Source of the DNA: Planctomycetota bacterium
Lineage (GTDB): Bacteria > Planctomycetota > Phycisphaerae > Tepidisphaerales > Tepidisphaeraceae
Reading direction: 5' to 3'
Assembly (NCBI GenBank): GCA_039182125.1
Contig: JBCDCH010000034.1
Coordinates: forward strand, 1-40,407
Length of the DNA: 40,407 nt
The position numbers and the translations under genes were made by a program. Positions 8,900 to 16,643 of this stretch are shown piece by piece; the first letter of the stretch is position 1; the number at the start of each line of letters is the position of its first letter. The notes under the pieces are model-generated. The model searched no databases, was not told the DNA's origin, and was given only the letters and a program-made list of their open reading frames with translations.

Positions 8900-10804
8900 A
8901 TGAACCAACAACGTGCCACGCTGTTCCCCGAGGGCCGATTGTCGCTCGGGGCCAACTACTGGGCCAGTCACGCCGGGACCGCGATGTGGTCGGACTGGCG
9001 CGAGCAGGTCGTCCGCGAGGATCTGCGCAAACTCGCGGCCGCAGGGATGGACGTGCTGCGTGTCTTCCCGCTCTGGCCGGACTTTCAGCCGATCCATCGT
9101 TTGTTCAAGCAAAACAACGTACCGGTCGGGTTCTCGTTTGCCGACGGCGTGCCGTTGCCCAATCGCGACGGGATCGACGAGGTCATGGTCGAGCGATTCC
9201 GCGCGCTGTGCCGGATCGCCGCCGAGTGCGAGATCAAGTTGGTCGTGGGCTTGGTGACGGGCTGGATGAGCGGCCGGTTGTTCGTGCCGCCCGGGCTCGT
9301 TGGGTTGGACCCGATCACCGACACGATCTCGGTGCGTTGGCAAGTGCGGCTCGCGCGAGGGTTGGTCGAGCGCCTCATCGACGAGCCGGGCATTGCCGCG
9401 TGGGACCTGGGCAACGAGTGCAACGAGATGGGCGCGGCCCGCAGTCGTGACGAGGCCTACGCCTGGACCGCCGCCGTGGCCGGTGCGATCCGGTCGGCCG
9501 ATCCGGGGCGTCCGTTGGTCAGCGGCATGCACTCGCTCAAGGTCGCCGAGCCTGACGTTTGGCGTATTCAGGACCAGGGCGAGCTGACGGACGTGCTCAC
9601 GACACACCCGTATCCGTTCTGGGTGCCGCACGTTGGGAACAACCCGACCGACACGGCCGGCCCGATCCTCCATGCCGCGGCCGAGACGACGCTGTACGCC
9701 GACCTTTCGGGCAAGCCCGCGTTCGCCGAGGAGATCGGCAGCATGGGCCCGACCGTGCTCGACGACGACCGCTCGGCCGACTTCTTCCGGGCGAGCACCT
9801 TCACGCTCTGGGCCCATGGCGGGCGGGCGTCGTTGTGGTGGTGTGCGTTCGATCAGGAGGCGCTCGTTCATCCGCCGTACGAGTGGGTGGCCGTCGAGCG
9901 TCGGCTCGGCATGGTCCGCCGCGACGGTTCGTCGAAGCCGGTGCTCGACGCGCTCGGCCAGGTTCGCATCAAGGTCGACGACATCCTCACGCGCCACGGC
10001 ATCGACGCACTTCCGCCGCGCGTCGTCGACGCGGCGGTGCTGCTCACACCCGGCCAGGACAACTGGGCCGCGGCGTTCGGAGCGTTCGTGCTGGCCAAGC
10101 AGTCCGGGCTGGACGTGCGGTTCATGCACGCCGGGGCGGCGCTCCCGGAGGGACCGGAAGTGCTCCCCGATCCGGTCGAGGTGCCTGCTCTGATCGTGCC
10201 GTCAGTTGCCGGGCTGATGGCGATCACGGCGAGCTTGGCCGCGAAACTTCACGCCTACGTCGAGGCGGGCGGGCGGCTGTTGGTCACGCTCGACGATGCC
10301 CACGTGCCGGACCTCGACACGCTCTTCGGCCTGCACCTGCACCGCCGCTATCCGCGAACCGACGCGCAACCGTTGGCGAGTGACGTGCGGCTCGACCTTT
10401 CGGTGGAGTCCGCCGAGGTACATGCTGCCGAGCCTGACGGAAATCCGGTGCTGACGAGCAACCGTGTCGGGCGGGGCGAGGCATGGTTCCTGACCTGGCC
10501 GGCCGAGAAGCATCTCGCGACCACGCCGGACGGCATCGACGCCGGGTTGCCGTTCTACCAGCAGTTCGCCAACGGTCGGCAAACGCAAAAGCGTGCCTCG
10601 TGCATTTCGCTCGGCGTTCACATGACCGAGCACATCCTCGACGCGTCGCGTCGGTTGTTGCTGTTGGTGAACGTCACCCATGCGGCGGTCGAAGCCGGAA
10701 TCATGCCGACGGACGGCTGGACGTCATCGGCGTCGTCGGTGACCGTGCCGCCGTTCGGGGTGGCCGATGCGTTGCTGACAGCCGCGCGGGCGTCGTCGGC
10801 GTGA
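8900..10804 (+). CDS. Clan GH-A glycoside hydrolase (GH5/GH42-like), probably cytoplasmic
   Basis: A 634-residue glycosidase. The ATG at 8900 follows the esterase stop by four bases; an open frame further upstream overlaps the esterase and is not used. Residues 1-370 read as a TIM barrel: GANYWASHAG near residue 18, MDVLRVFPLWPDF near 50, the acid/base motif WDLGNE with Glu at 173, HPYPFW near 236, and a nucleophile motif FAEEIG with Glu at about 278. Residues 385-500 (LLTPGQDNW to GGRLLVTLDD) resemble the glutamine-amidotransferase-like trimerisation domain of GH42 enzymes, and a small beta domain ends the protein. There is no signal peptide, so it probably acts on imported oligosaccharides. 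Its TGA touches the stop of the convergent ketosynthase. Substrate unknown. Confidence 0.82.
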   Translation: MNQQRATLFPEGRLSLGANYWASHAGTAMWSDWREQVVREDLRKLAAAGMDVLRVFPLWPDFQPIHRLFKQNNVPVGFSFADGVPLPNRDGIDEVMVERFRALCRIAAECEIKLVVGLVTGWMSGRLFVPPGLVGLDPITDTISVRWQVRLARGLVERLIDEPGIAAWDLGNECNEMGAARSRDEAYAWTAAVAGAIRSADPGRPLVSGMHSLKVAEPDVWRIQDQGELTDVLTTHPYPFWVPHVGNNPTDTAGPILHAAAETTLYADLSGKPAFAEEIGSMGPTVLDDDRSADFFRASTFTLWAHGGRASLWWCAFDQEALVHPPYEWVAVERRLGMVRRDGSSKPVLDALGQVRIKVDDILTRHGIDALPPRVVDAAVLLTPGQDNWAAAFGAFVLAKQSGLDVRFMHAGAALPEGPEVLPDPVEVPALIVPSVAGLMAITASLAAKLHAYVEAGGRLLVTLDDAHVPDLDTLFGLHLHRRYPRTDAQPLASDVRLDLSVESAEVHAAEPDGNPVLTSNRVGRGEAWFLTWPAEKHLATTPDGIDAGLPFYQQFANGRQTQKRASCISLGVHMTEHILDASRRLLLLVNVTHAAVEAGIMPTDGWTSSASSVTVPPFGVADALLTAARASSA

Positions 10805-12088
10805 TCAGTCGGTGAATCGGCGGATGACGACCGCGTCGTTCTGGCCACCGAAGCCGAAGCCGGTGCTCATGGCGACGGGAACGTCGGCGGCACGGGCCTC
10901 GTTGGGCACGTAGTCGAGGTCGCACTCGGGATCGTCGGCGTCGAGGTTGGCCGTGGGCGGGAGCTTGCCGTCGCGCATCGCCAGGACACAGGTGATCAAC
11001 TCGACCGCGCCGGCGGCGGCGATGAGGTGGCCCATCATGCTCTTGATGCTGCTGACCGGGATGTTGTACGCGTCGTCGCCGAAGACTTGCTTGATCGCAC
11101 GGGTTTCGTTGCCGTCGTTCTCGCGGGTGCCGGTGCCATGGGCATTGATGTAGCGGACGTCGGTCGGCCGGAGGTCCGCGTCGGTGAGGGCCTCGCGCAT
11201 GGCGATGACCGCGCCGGTGCCGTCGGGGTGCTGGTCGGTGATGCGGTAGGCGTCGGCGGTGCTGCCGTAGCCGACGACCTCGGCGAGGATCGTCGCGCCA
11301 CGGGCCTGGGCGTGCTCGAGGGTTTCGAGAATGACCACGCCCGCGCCTTCGCCCAGCACGAAGCCGCCCCGGTCGGCGGAGAACGGTCGGCTCGCGGCCG
11401 GCGGGTTTTCGTTCTTCTCCGAGAGGGCGGTCAGCCGATTGAAGCCGGTCACGCCCAGCGGGTGGATCATGGAGTGAGCACCGCCCGAGATCATCACGTC
11501 GGCGTCTCCGCGGCGCAGGATTTCGGTCGCCTCGCCGATCGCTTGGGTCGAGGCGGCACAGGCAGTGAGGCAGTTGAACGCCGGACCGGACGCGCCGGTG
11601 AGCTTGGCCAGGTGTGCCAGCGGCAGGTTCGGTTCCTGCTCGATCTCGCGCATGGCGCTCATGGCCACAAACGCGACGTCGGCCCACTTGGCCATGTCGA
11701 GTTCCCGGGCTTCGGTGTCGTACCCGGTGAGCACGGCTGTCGAATAGGGGCCGAAATCGAGCGACCCTTCGCCGCTGGCGAAGTACATGCCCACGCGGTC
11801 GTTGTTCAGGTCGCCGTTAAAATTGGCTTGCGTCCACGCCTGCTTGCATGCGGCCAGTGCAAACCGCGTGTTTCGCCCGGCACCGGCGTGCTCGGCATGT
11901 TCGGGCAGATGGTCCGCGAGGTCGAAGTTCTTCACTTCGGCCGAGATCTGCGTCGGGAACGTGTCGGCTTCGAAGAGTGTCGTGCGCGCGATCCCCGACC
12001 CGCCCGAGAGCAACTGATGCCAGACACTCTCCAGATCGTGCCCGAGCGGCGTGATCCAGCCCATTCCGGTAATGACGACGCGATGCAT
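10805..12088 (-). CDS. Beta-ketoacyl-[ACP] synthase, FabF type, complete active site
   Basis: A 427-residue condensing enzyme that adds malonyl-ACP to an acyl chain. It has the full catalytic set: nucleophile Cys177 in NCLTACAAS, the first His in NAHGTGT, and Lys and the second His in SIKSMMGH. The start MHRVVITGMGWITPLG is standard for the family. It lies 24 bases behind another ketosynthase on the same strand, with no ACP, ketoreductase or dehydratase nearby. It could be the housekeeping FabF, or the active half of a specialised ketosynthase pair; the paired arrangement favours the second. It ends exactly against the stop codon of the convergent glycosidase. Confidence 0.93.
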   Translation of the reverse strand: MHRVVITGMGWITPLGHDLESVWHQLLSGGSGIARTTLFEADTFPTQISAEVKNFDLADHLPEHAEHAGAGRNTRFALAACKQAWTQANFNGDLNNDRVGMYFASGEGSLDFGPYSTAVLTGYDTEARELDMAKWADVAFVAMSAMREIEQEPNLPLAHLAKLTGASGPAFNCLTACAASTQAIGEATEILRRGDADVMISGGAHSMIHPLGVTGFNRLTALSEKNENPPAASRPFSADRGGFVLGEGAGVVILETLEHAQARGATILAEVVGYGSTADAYRITDQHPDGTGAVIAMREALTDADLRPTDVRYINAHGTGTRENDGNETRAIKQVFGDDAYNIPVSSIKSMMGHLIAAAGAVELITCVLAMRDGKLPPTANLDADDPECDLDYVPNEARAADVPVAMSTGFGFGGQNDAVVIRRFTD

Positions 12089-12112
12089 GAGTTTCGAGGT
12101 TAGGGAGGATCG

Positions 12113-13423
12113 TTATGCCTTGCGGAACACCAGTGCCGCGTTCTGCCCGCCGAGGCTGGCGACGCTGGTGAGCGCGATCTTGGCGTCCATCGGGCGGGCG
12201 TCGTTGGACGTGTTCAGGCCGGCGCGGTCGCAGTTGATCGCGGGCGGGGCGGTTTGGTGGTGGAGCGCGAGAACGGCGGTGGCGGCGTCCTGGCCGCTAC
12301 CGGCGGCGAGGGCGCCGGTTTGCCCTTTGATCGGACAAAACGCCGGCTTGCCGAGATCATCGCTGAACGCACGGCGGAGACCCGCCAACTCCGACGCGTC
12401 AGCCGGTGCGTAGCCGACACCGTGCGGAACGATCACGTCCACGTCGCCCGGGGCGGCTTCGGCTTCACGCAGCGCGTTGGCCACCGCGTTGCCGTACGCC
12501 CGTCCCTCCGGATCGGCGTCAACCAAGCCGGTCGCGTCCTGGCTCGCGCCGAAGCCGACGACTTCGGCGTAGATCGTCGCGCCACGCGTTTTGGCCGCTT
12601 CGAGTTCTTCAAGGATCAGCAAGCCACCGCCCTCGCCGTGGACACTGCCTTTGGCGTCCTGGGCGAACGGGCGCACGGCGTTGGCCGGATCATCGTTGCT
12701 CTCGGCGTTGAGCCGGCCGAGCAGGGTGTGTCGGGTCGTGCCCATCGGATTGACCTTCGACTCGGCACCGCCGCAGATGCAAACGTCCGCGTCGCCGCGT
12801 TGGATCGTGCGATATGCCTCGCCGATGGCGAGATGGCTGCTCGCGTCCGCGCAGGTGATCGTGTTGCTCGGCCCCATCAGCCCGTGGATGATCGTCACGT
12901 GGCACGCCAGCATGTTCGGCAGGTACTTGAGCAGCCAGAGCGGCGTGAGCTTGGTCATGCCGTCGGCGCCCCACTTGCTCAGGTCGAGCTTGTTCGGGTC
13001 GGCATCGGATCGGGCGGTGTCCATTGCGACCGCGAGTTCCTCGAGGTCGGCATTGATCAGGCCCGCGCCGATGTTGCAGCCGAAGCGTTCGGGGTTGATG
13101 GTGGGGTTGTCCGTGACGCCGCTGGTTTCGAGTCCCGCCGAACGCACCGCATCGTCGGCCGCGACCACGGCCAACTCGATGTCCCGCGCCATGACCTTCG
13201 CGGCCTTGCGGTAGTGTTTGGGCACGTACTGGTTGACCTTGAACGGCGGCGTCGTCGCGGCGAGCTGGCACGGAAAGCCGGAGGCATCGAAACGCTCATT
13301 CTTCGTGACGGCGATCGTGCCAGCGGTGAGGGCGGCCCAAAAGTCGCCAGCCCCAAGCCCGAGCGGCGAAGCCACACCAACCCCTGTCACCGCCACGCGT
13401 CGTTCGTTCGATGAAACAGCCAT
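12113..13423 (-). CDS. Ketosynthase homologue lacking the second catalytic His (chain-length-factor-like partner)
   Basis: A 436-residue thiolase-fold protein that opens with a ketosynthase start (VAVTGVGVASPLG). It keeps the active Cys (residue 191 in TITCADASS) and the first His (residue 334 in PHGVGY). In place of K-S-x-x-G-H it reads PIKGQTGALAAG, so Lys366 is present but the second His is Ala371. In type II polyketide and aryl-polyene systems one member of a ketosynthase pair is degenerate and sets chain length or specificity. Here the loss differs from classical CLF, where Cys becomes Gln. It lies directly upstream of a complete ketosynthase, so a heterodimer is the natural inference. 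The ATG at 13423 is the only good start. Confidence 0.85.
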   Translation of the reverse strand: MAVSSNERRVAVTGVGVASPLGLGAGDFWAALTAGTIAVTKNERFDASGFPCQLAATTPPFKVNQYVPKHYRKAAKVMARDIELAVVAADDAVRSAGLETSGVTDNPTINPERFGCNIGAGLINADLEELAVAMDTARSDADPNKLDLSKWGADGMTKLTPLWLLKYLPNMLACHVTIIHGLMGPSNTITCADASSHLAIGEAYRTIQRGDADVCICGGAESKVNPMGTTRHTLLGRLNAESNDDPANAVRPFAQDAKGSVHGEGGGLLILEELEAAKTRGATIYAEVVGFGASQDATGLVDADPEGRAYGNAVANALREAEAAPGDVDVIVPHGVGYAPADASELAGLRRAFSDDLGKPAFCPIKGQTGALAAGSGQDAATAVLALHHQTAPPAINCDRAGLNTSNDARPMDAKIALTSVASLGGQNAALVFRKA

Positions 13424-13607
13424 GCGGGCAGAGTCTATGGCGATCCCGGGGATCGTACACTGAGGCTGTTACCTTTGCTCGACGGCAGCGAGATAGTTGG
13501 TGCGTATCGGGCCATTGACTTTCTTCACCGAACCGACGGTTCTGCCGTGAGTGACTTGGCCAAACATGCCCGCTCGCGTCAGCGGCTCGCTGGGACCCTC
13601 GGCGGGT

Positions 13608-13613
13608 TATGAT
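13608..13613 (+). promoter_or_regulatory. Candidate -10 element for the NIL-domain gene
   Basis: TATGAT ends six bases before the ATG of the NIL gene, so transcription would begin at or next to the start codon and give a leaderless message. No good -35 element is visible. Low confidence. Confidence 0.3.
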
Positions 13614-13619
13614 GGGCTC

Positions 13620-13880
13620 ATGGCCAACGGTGAGATCGAGCGGCGGGTTTGGTTGACGTTTCCGGATCAGGCGGCGGTGGAGCGGCCGTTGATTTGGCGG
13701 ATGAGCCGGGAGTTCTCCGACGTGGTTTTCGACATCCGCCAAGCGAGCGTGCAGGCACACATCGGCATCATGGCGATGCTGCTCAAGGGAGAGACGCAGC
13801 GCGTTGCCGGGGCGATCGAGTTTCTTCGGAGCGAAGGCGTGCAGGTTGACCCGATCGAGAAGACGGTGATCGAGGGGTAG
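13620..13880 (+). CDS. Stand-alone NIL-domain protein
   Basis: The ATG at 13620 gives 86 residues, almost all one NIL domain: a beta strand (ERRVWLTFPDQ), a helix (AVERPLIWRMSREFS), two strands around VVFDIRQASVQAHIGIMAMLLKG, a second helix (TQRVAGAIEFLRSEG) and a last strand (VQVDPIEK). This domain is best known from the C-terminus of the methionine importer ATPase MetN, where it binds methionine, and from ferredoxin fusions in an anaerobic homocysteine pathway. It faces a MoaD-like sulfur carrier in a cluster headed by a SAM riboswitch, so a methionine or homocysteine role (sensor or sulfur-transfer partner) is likely. An upstream in-frame start at 13551 would add an unrelated tail and is rejected. 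Confidence 0.8.
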   Translation: MANGEIERRVWLTFPDQAAVERPLIWRMSREFSDVVFDIRQASVQAHIGIMAMLLKGETQRVAGAIEFLRSEGVQVDPIEKTVIEG

Positions 13881-13885
13881 GGGAA

Positions 13886-13968
13886 GGCGCTAGGCGCTGG
13901 TGGCTAGTCGCTAGCGCCTGTCAGCGATGTGCGTGGCAAGCCCTAGCGCCTAGTTCCTAACCCCTAGC
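13886..13968. repeat. CTAG-rich inverted-repeat cluster between convergent genes
   Basis: Six CTAG tetramers lie in about 80 bases, mostly inside GGCGCTAG / CTAGCGCC arms in both orientations. The cluster fills the gap between the convergent NIL and sulfur-carrier genes. It can fold on both strands and could act as a bidirectional terminator or be a REP-like element. There is no long T tract. Confidence 0.5.
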
Positions 13969-13970
13969 GT

Positions 13971-14267
13971 CTACTCCGCTCCCCCCGCGATCGCGGGGAC
14001 GATGCTGACTTCGTCGCTGTCCTTCACGGGTGTTTTGAGATCGTCCATGAAGCGGATGTCCTCGTCGTTGACGTAGATGTTGACGAAGCGGTTGAGCTGG
14101 CCTTCGGACTCGGCGGTGGGAACTTGCTTGAAGAGTCGGGTTTCGATGCCCGAGGCGTTGGAAGTGAGTGTGGTCAACACTTCGCCAACGGTGGTGCCGT
14201 TGATTTCGATGACATCGGCACCATCGGTGTACTGGCGCAGCGGAGAGGGGATGCGAACTTTGGGCAT
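13971..14267 (-). CDS. MoaD/ThiS-family sulfur carrier protein with a two-residue C-terminal extension
   Basis: A 98-residue beta-grasp protein. It begins KVRIPSPLRQYTDG, has the central VNDEDIRF, and ends AIAGGAE. Carriers of this family end in Gly-Gly, which is adenylated and turned into a thiocarboxylate that donates sulfur. Here Ala-Glu follows the Gly-Gly, so a JAMM-type protease would have to trim it, as known for QbsE. It is the last gene of a leftward operon behind a ThrC-like enzyme and a secreted protein, and the operon is controlled by a SAM riboswitch. By analogy with CysO feeding CysM, it probably feeds sulfide to the PLP enzyme. A molybdopterin role is less likely, since no moa or moe gene is nearby. 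Confidence 0.85.
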   Translation of the reverse strand: MPKVRIPSPLRQYTDGADVIEINGTTVGEVLTTLTSNASGIETRLFKQVPTAESEGQLNRFVNIYVNDEDIRFMDDLKTPVKDSDEVSIVPAIAGGAE

Positions 14268-14282
14268 GGATCGGTGGGTTGA

Positions 14283-15161
14283 TTACTTGAGTTGGAGGCC
14301 GCCGCCCTGGTTCATGGCAACGATCTCTTCGGCGACGATGCGTAGCTCTTCGTCGAGCTGAAACCGGTGAGGGACGAACTTGATGGCCCGGGCACCGTCG
14401 TCCCACTCGAGGCCGGTGAACACGCGGGGTCCTTTATGGCCGGCGGCATCGGCCATCATTTCGGCGACGGCCCGAACCTGTGCCGGCGGTGCGTCGATCG
14501 CCCAGCTACGCGCGTTGCTGATGATCTTGTCGACGACCGGTTTGGGATTGTGTCCCGCCTCGGCACGCTGGTAGGCATCCTGAAGCGCGGCCTGAATGGA
14601 CTGCGGGCCGACCGGCAGCCGCTCGCGCAGGGCGTTGCGATAGCCGAAGATGACGTGATTGCCCGAAGTGCGTGTCTTGAGTTCCTGCTGCCATTGCGAG
14701 CGGATCCGTGGTAACTGGTTTTGCCTGGCACCCTGAAGGGCTTGCTGGAGACGCATCTGATCCTGCATTTCCATGCCCGGTTGGGGCTCGGGCAAGGGGG
14801 CGTTGTAGTACGCCTGCACCGCCGACGGGACGAGCTCGTCGGGGATGGTGTCGAGGCTCGCGACGAGTTCCCATTTGATATAGGCGTCGACCGACGGCTC
14901 GGTGTGAATCCGCTCGTTGAGCGCGAGCACGACGATCTCGGGGGTGAGGTGCCTGTCGTACTTCTTGCCGCTTGTCTTGAAGAAGTTGGCCCGTTCCGGT
15001 CCGAGTTCACCGGCGGTGCGGGCCTTGATGTAACGCTCCTGCAACTCGCCGACCGCTTCCTGAATCGCAGCCTTGGCCTCGTCGTCAATCGCGGGCGTCG
15101 CGGATGCGGCACCAGCGGACAGGGCAAGCATCAACATGACGGTTAGGACGTGTAAGCGCAT
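14283..15161 (-). CDS. Secreted protein of unknown function in the SAM-controlled operon
   Basis: I do not recognise this 292-residue protein. A signal peptide covers residues 1-21 (MRLHVLTVMLMLALS, cut after ASA). The rest is rich in charged and helical sequence, with repeated helix-like blocks such as EAKAAIQEAVGELQERYIKA and TPEIVVLALNERIH, and a Gln-rich middle (EMQDQMRLQQALQGARQNQ). A GLEWDDG motif and the C-terminal QLDEELRIVAEEIVAMNQG follow. There are no cysteines that suggest disulfides or metal centres. It lies between the ThrC-like gene (38-base gap) and the sulfur-carrier gene (15-base gap), so it is co-transcribed with two cytoplasmic proteins. Its link to sulfur metabolism is unclear. 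Confidence 0.7.
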   Translation of the reverse strand: MRLHVLTVMLMLALSAGAASATPAIDDEAKAAIQEAVGELQERYIKARTAGELGPERANFFKTSGKKYDRHLTPEIVVLALNERIHTEPSVDAYIKWELVASLDTIPDELVPSAVQAYYNAPLPEPQPGMEMQDQMRLQQALQGARQNQLPRIRSQWQQELKTRTSGNHVIFGYRNALRERLPVGPQSIQAALQDAYQRAEAGHNPKPVVDKIISNARSWAIDAPPAQVRAVAEMMADAAGHKGPRVFTGLEWDDGARAIKFVPHRFQLDEELRIVAEEIVAMNQGGGLQLK

Positions 15162-15199
15162 GGTTCGGTATCTCCTCGGCTCGCCGACATCTTACACCC

Positions 15200-16519
15200 T
15201 CACACGGCCGTGAGAGCCTCTTGGGCGTTGGACACGCGGGCCGCGGTTTGGTTCAGCGAGTCGGGGCCGCCGTGCTCATCGACGTAAGCGTCAAAGGCGT
15301 CGAGCTTGGCTTCGATGGAGGCGGGGCGGTCGAGCTTGTCGGCGACGGCTTCGATGGTTTTGAGCCCGTTGCCGGTGACGCAGACGACGATGGACTCGTC
15401 CTTGTCGATGGTGCCGTTCTGGATGAGCTTGACGGCGGCGGCGAGGGTGGTGCCGCCGGCGGGTTCGGTGAAGATGCCTTCGGTCCGGCCCAGGAGTTTG
15501 ATCGCGTCGACGATCTCGGCATCGGTCGCGTCCATGCCGGCGCCGCCGGAGTCTTTCACGGCGTGGTAGACGTAGTAGCCGTCGGCGGGGTTGCCGATGG
15601 CGATGGACTTGGCGAGCGTATGGGGCTTCTGCGGCTTGATGATGTCGTTGCCGGCGCGGAGCGAGGTGACGACCGGGTTGCAGCCGGCGGCTTGGGCCGA
15701 GTAAAACTTCGCGCCGCCTTCGGGGACGTCGACGAGGCCAAGCTTTTCGAGTTCGGCGTAGGCCTTGTGAACTTTGGGCAGGATCGTGCCGCCGGCGGTG
15801 GGGAGGATGGTGTGCTGCGGGAGCCGCCAGCCGAGCTGCTCGGCGATCTCGAAGCCGTGCGTCTTAGCGCCTTCGGTGTAGAACGGGCGCAGGTTGACGT
15901 TGACGATCGCCCAGCCGTATTTGTCGGCGATCTCGGTGCAAAGGCGGTTGACGTCGTCGTAGTTGCCCTTGATCGGCACGACCTTGGGACCGAAGACCAG
16001 CGACGCGACGACCTTCCCCTGCTCCAGGTCGTGGGGGATCATGACGTAGCAGTTAAGCCCGGCCTGGGCGGCGTGGGACGCGACGGAGTTGGCGAGGTTG
16101 CCGGTGGACGCGCAGCCGACGGTGTCGAAGCCGAACTCGACGGCCTTGGTGATCGCCACCGACACGACGCGCTCCTTGTACGAGTACGTCGGGTAGTTGC
16201 AGGAGTCGTCCTTGATGTACAACTCACGGCAGCCCAGCTCGGCCGCGAGACGGTCGGCCCGCTTGAGCGGTGTGAAACCCGAGTGGATGCCGCAACGCGG
16301 CTCGCCCTCGACCGGCAACAGCTGGCGATACCGCCAAAGCGACTGCGGCCCGGATTCGATGCTCTCGCGCGTGACCTGGCCACGCATTGCGTCGTAGTCG
16401 TACTCGACTTCGTAGGGGCCGAAGCATTGCGTGCAGACGTGAACGGGCGCGGCGGGGATCTGGTGACCGCACTCGCGGCACTTGAGACCTTTGACGAAGT
16501 GGGAGGGCGCTTGGCTCAT
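15200..16519 (-). CDS. thrC: Threonine-synthase-like PLP enzyme with N-terminal zinc ribbon, under a SAM riboswitch
   Basis: A 439-residue fold-type II PLP enzyme. An N-terminal zinc ribbon (CRECG and CTQC, residues 12-34) precedes the catalytic domain. The PLP lysine lies in YSYKERV, the phosphate-cradling loop in CASTGNLANS, and the substrate-binding part includes TAGGTILP. Threonine synthase converts O-phosphohomoserine to threonine and phosphate. The ATG at 16519 matches the family start; a longer frame would run into the terminator of the riboswitch. A SAM-I riboswitch upstream and a sulfur carrier downstream suggest that it may instead use a carrier thiocarboxylate to convert O-phosphohomoserine to homocysteine. 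That function is inferred, and plain threonine synthase remains the default call. Confidence 0.88.
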   Translation of the reverse strand: MSQAPSHFVKGLKCRECGHQIPAAPVHVCTQCFGPYEVEYDYDAMRGQVTRESIESGPQSLWRYRQLLPVEGEPRCGIHSGFTPLKRADRLAAELGCRELYIKDDSCNYPTYSYKERVVSVAITKAVEFGFDTVGCASTGNLANSVASHAAQAGLNCYVMIPHDLEQGKVVASLVFGPKVVPIKGNYDDVNRLCTEIADKYGWAIVNVNLRPFYTEGAKTHGFEIAEQLGWRLPQHTILPTAGGTILPKVHKAYAELEKLGLVDVPEGGAKFYSAQAAGCNPVVTSLRAGNDIIKPQKPHTLAKSIAIGNPADGYYVYHAVKDSGGAGMDATDAEIVDAIKLLGRTEGIFTEPAGGTTLAAAVKLIQNGTIDKDESIVVCVTGNGLKTIEAVADKLDRPASIEAKLDAFDAYVDEHGGPDSLNQTAARVSNAQEALTAV

Positions 16520-16557
16520 GGCGTTTGATACGCCGCGGCGGTGCGAACGATCCGGAT

Positions 16558-16590
16558 AAAAGAAAACCCTCGTCTTGTCGGACAAGGGGG
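16558..16590 (-). terminator. Riboswitch-controlled intrinsic terminator upstream of the thrC-like gene
   Basis: On the minus strand, CTTGT-CCG-ACAAG, extended by CCC/GGG around a small bulge, is followed by TTTTCTTTT. It sits between the SAM aptamer and the ATG. The 3' strand of the aptamer P1 helix (GGATAAGGG, complement of 16642-16650) can pair over nine positions, one of them G-U, with CCCTTGTCC (complement of 16580-16588), which is the 5' half of this terminator. That is a complete terminator/antiterminator switch of the SAM-off kind. Confidence 0.8.
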
Positions 16591-16643
16591 TCGTTGGGCA
16601 AGGTCGGTCGAGCCGGGGCGGCTCGATCGTTTGCTCTGCGTCC

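Noticed and set aside
10701-11687. 328-codon minus-strand frame inside the ketosynthase
   Set aside because: Arg-rich shadow frame of a GC-rich gene, with no domain.
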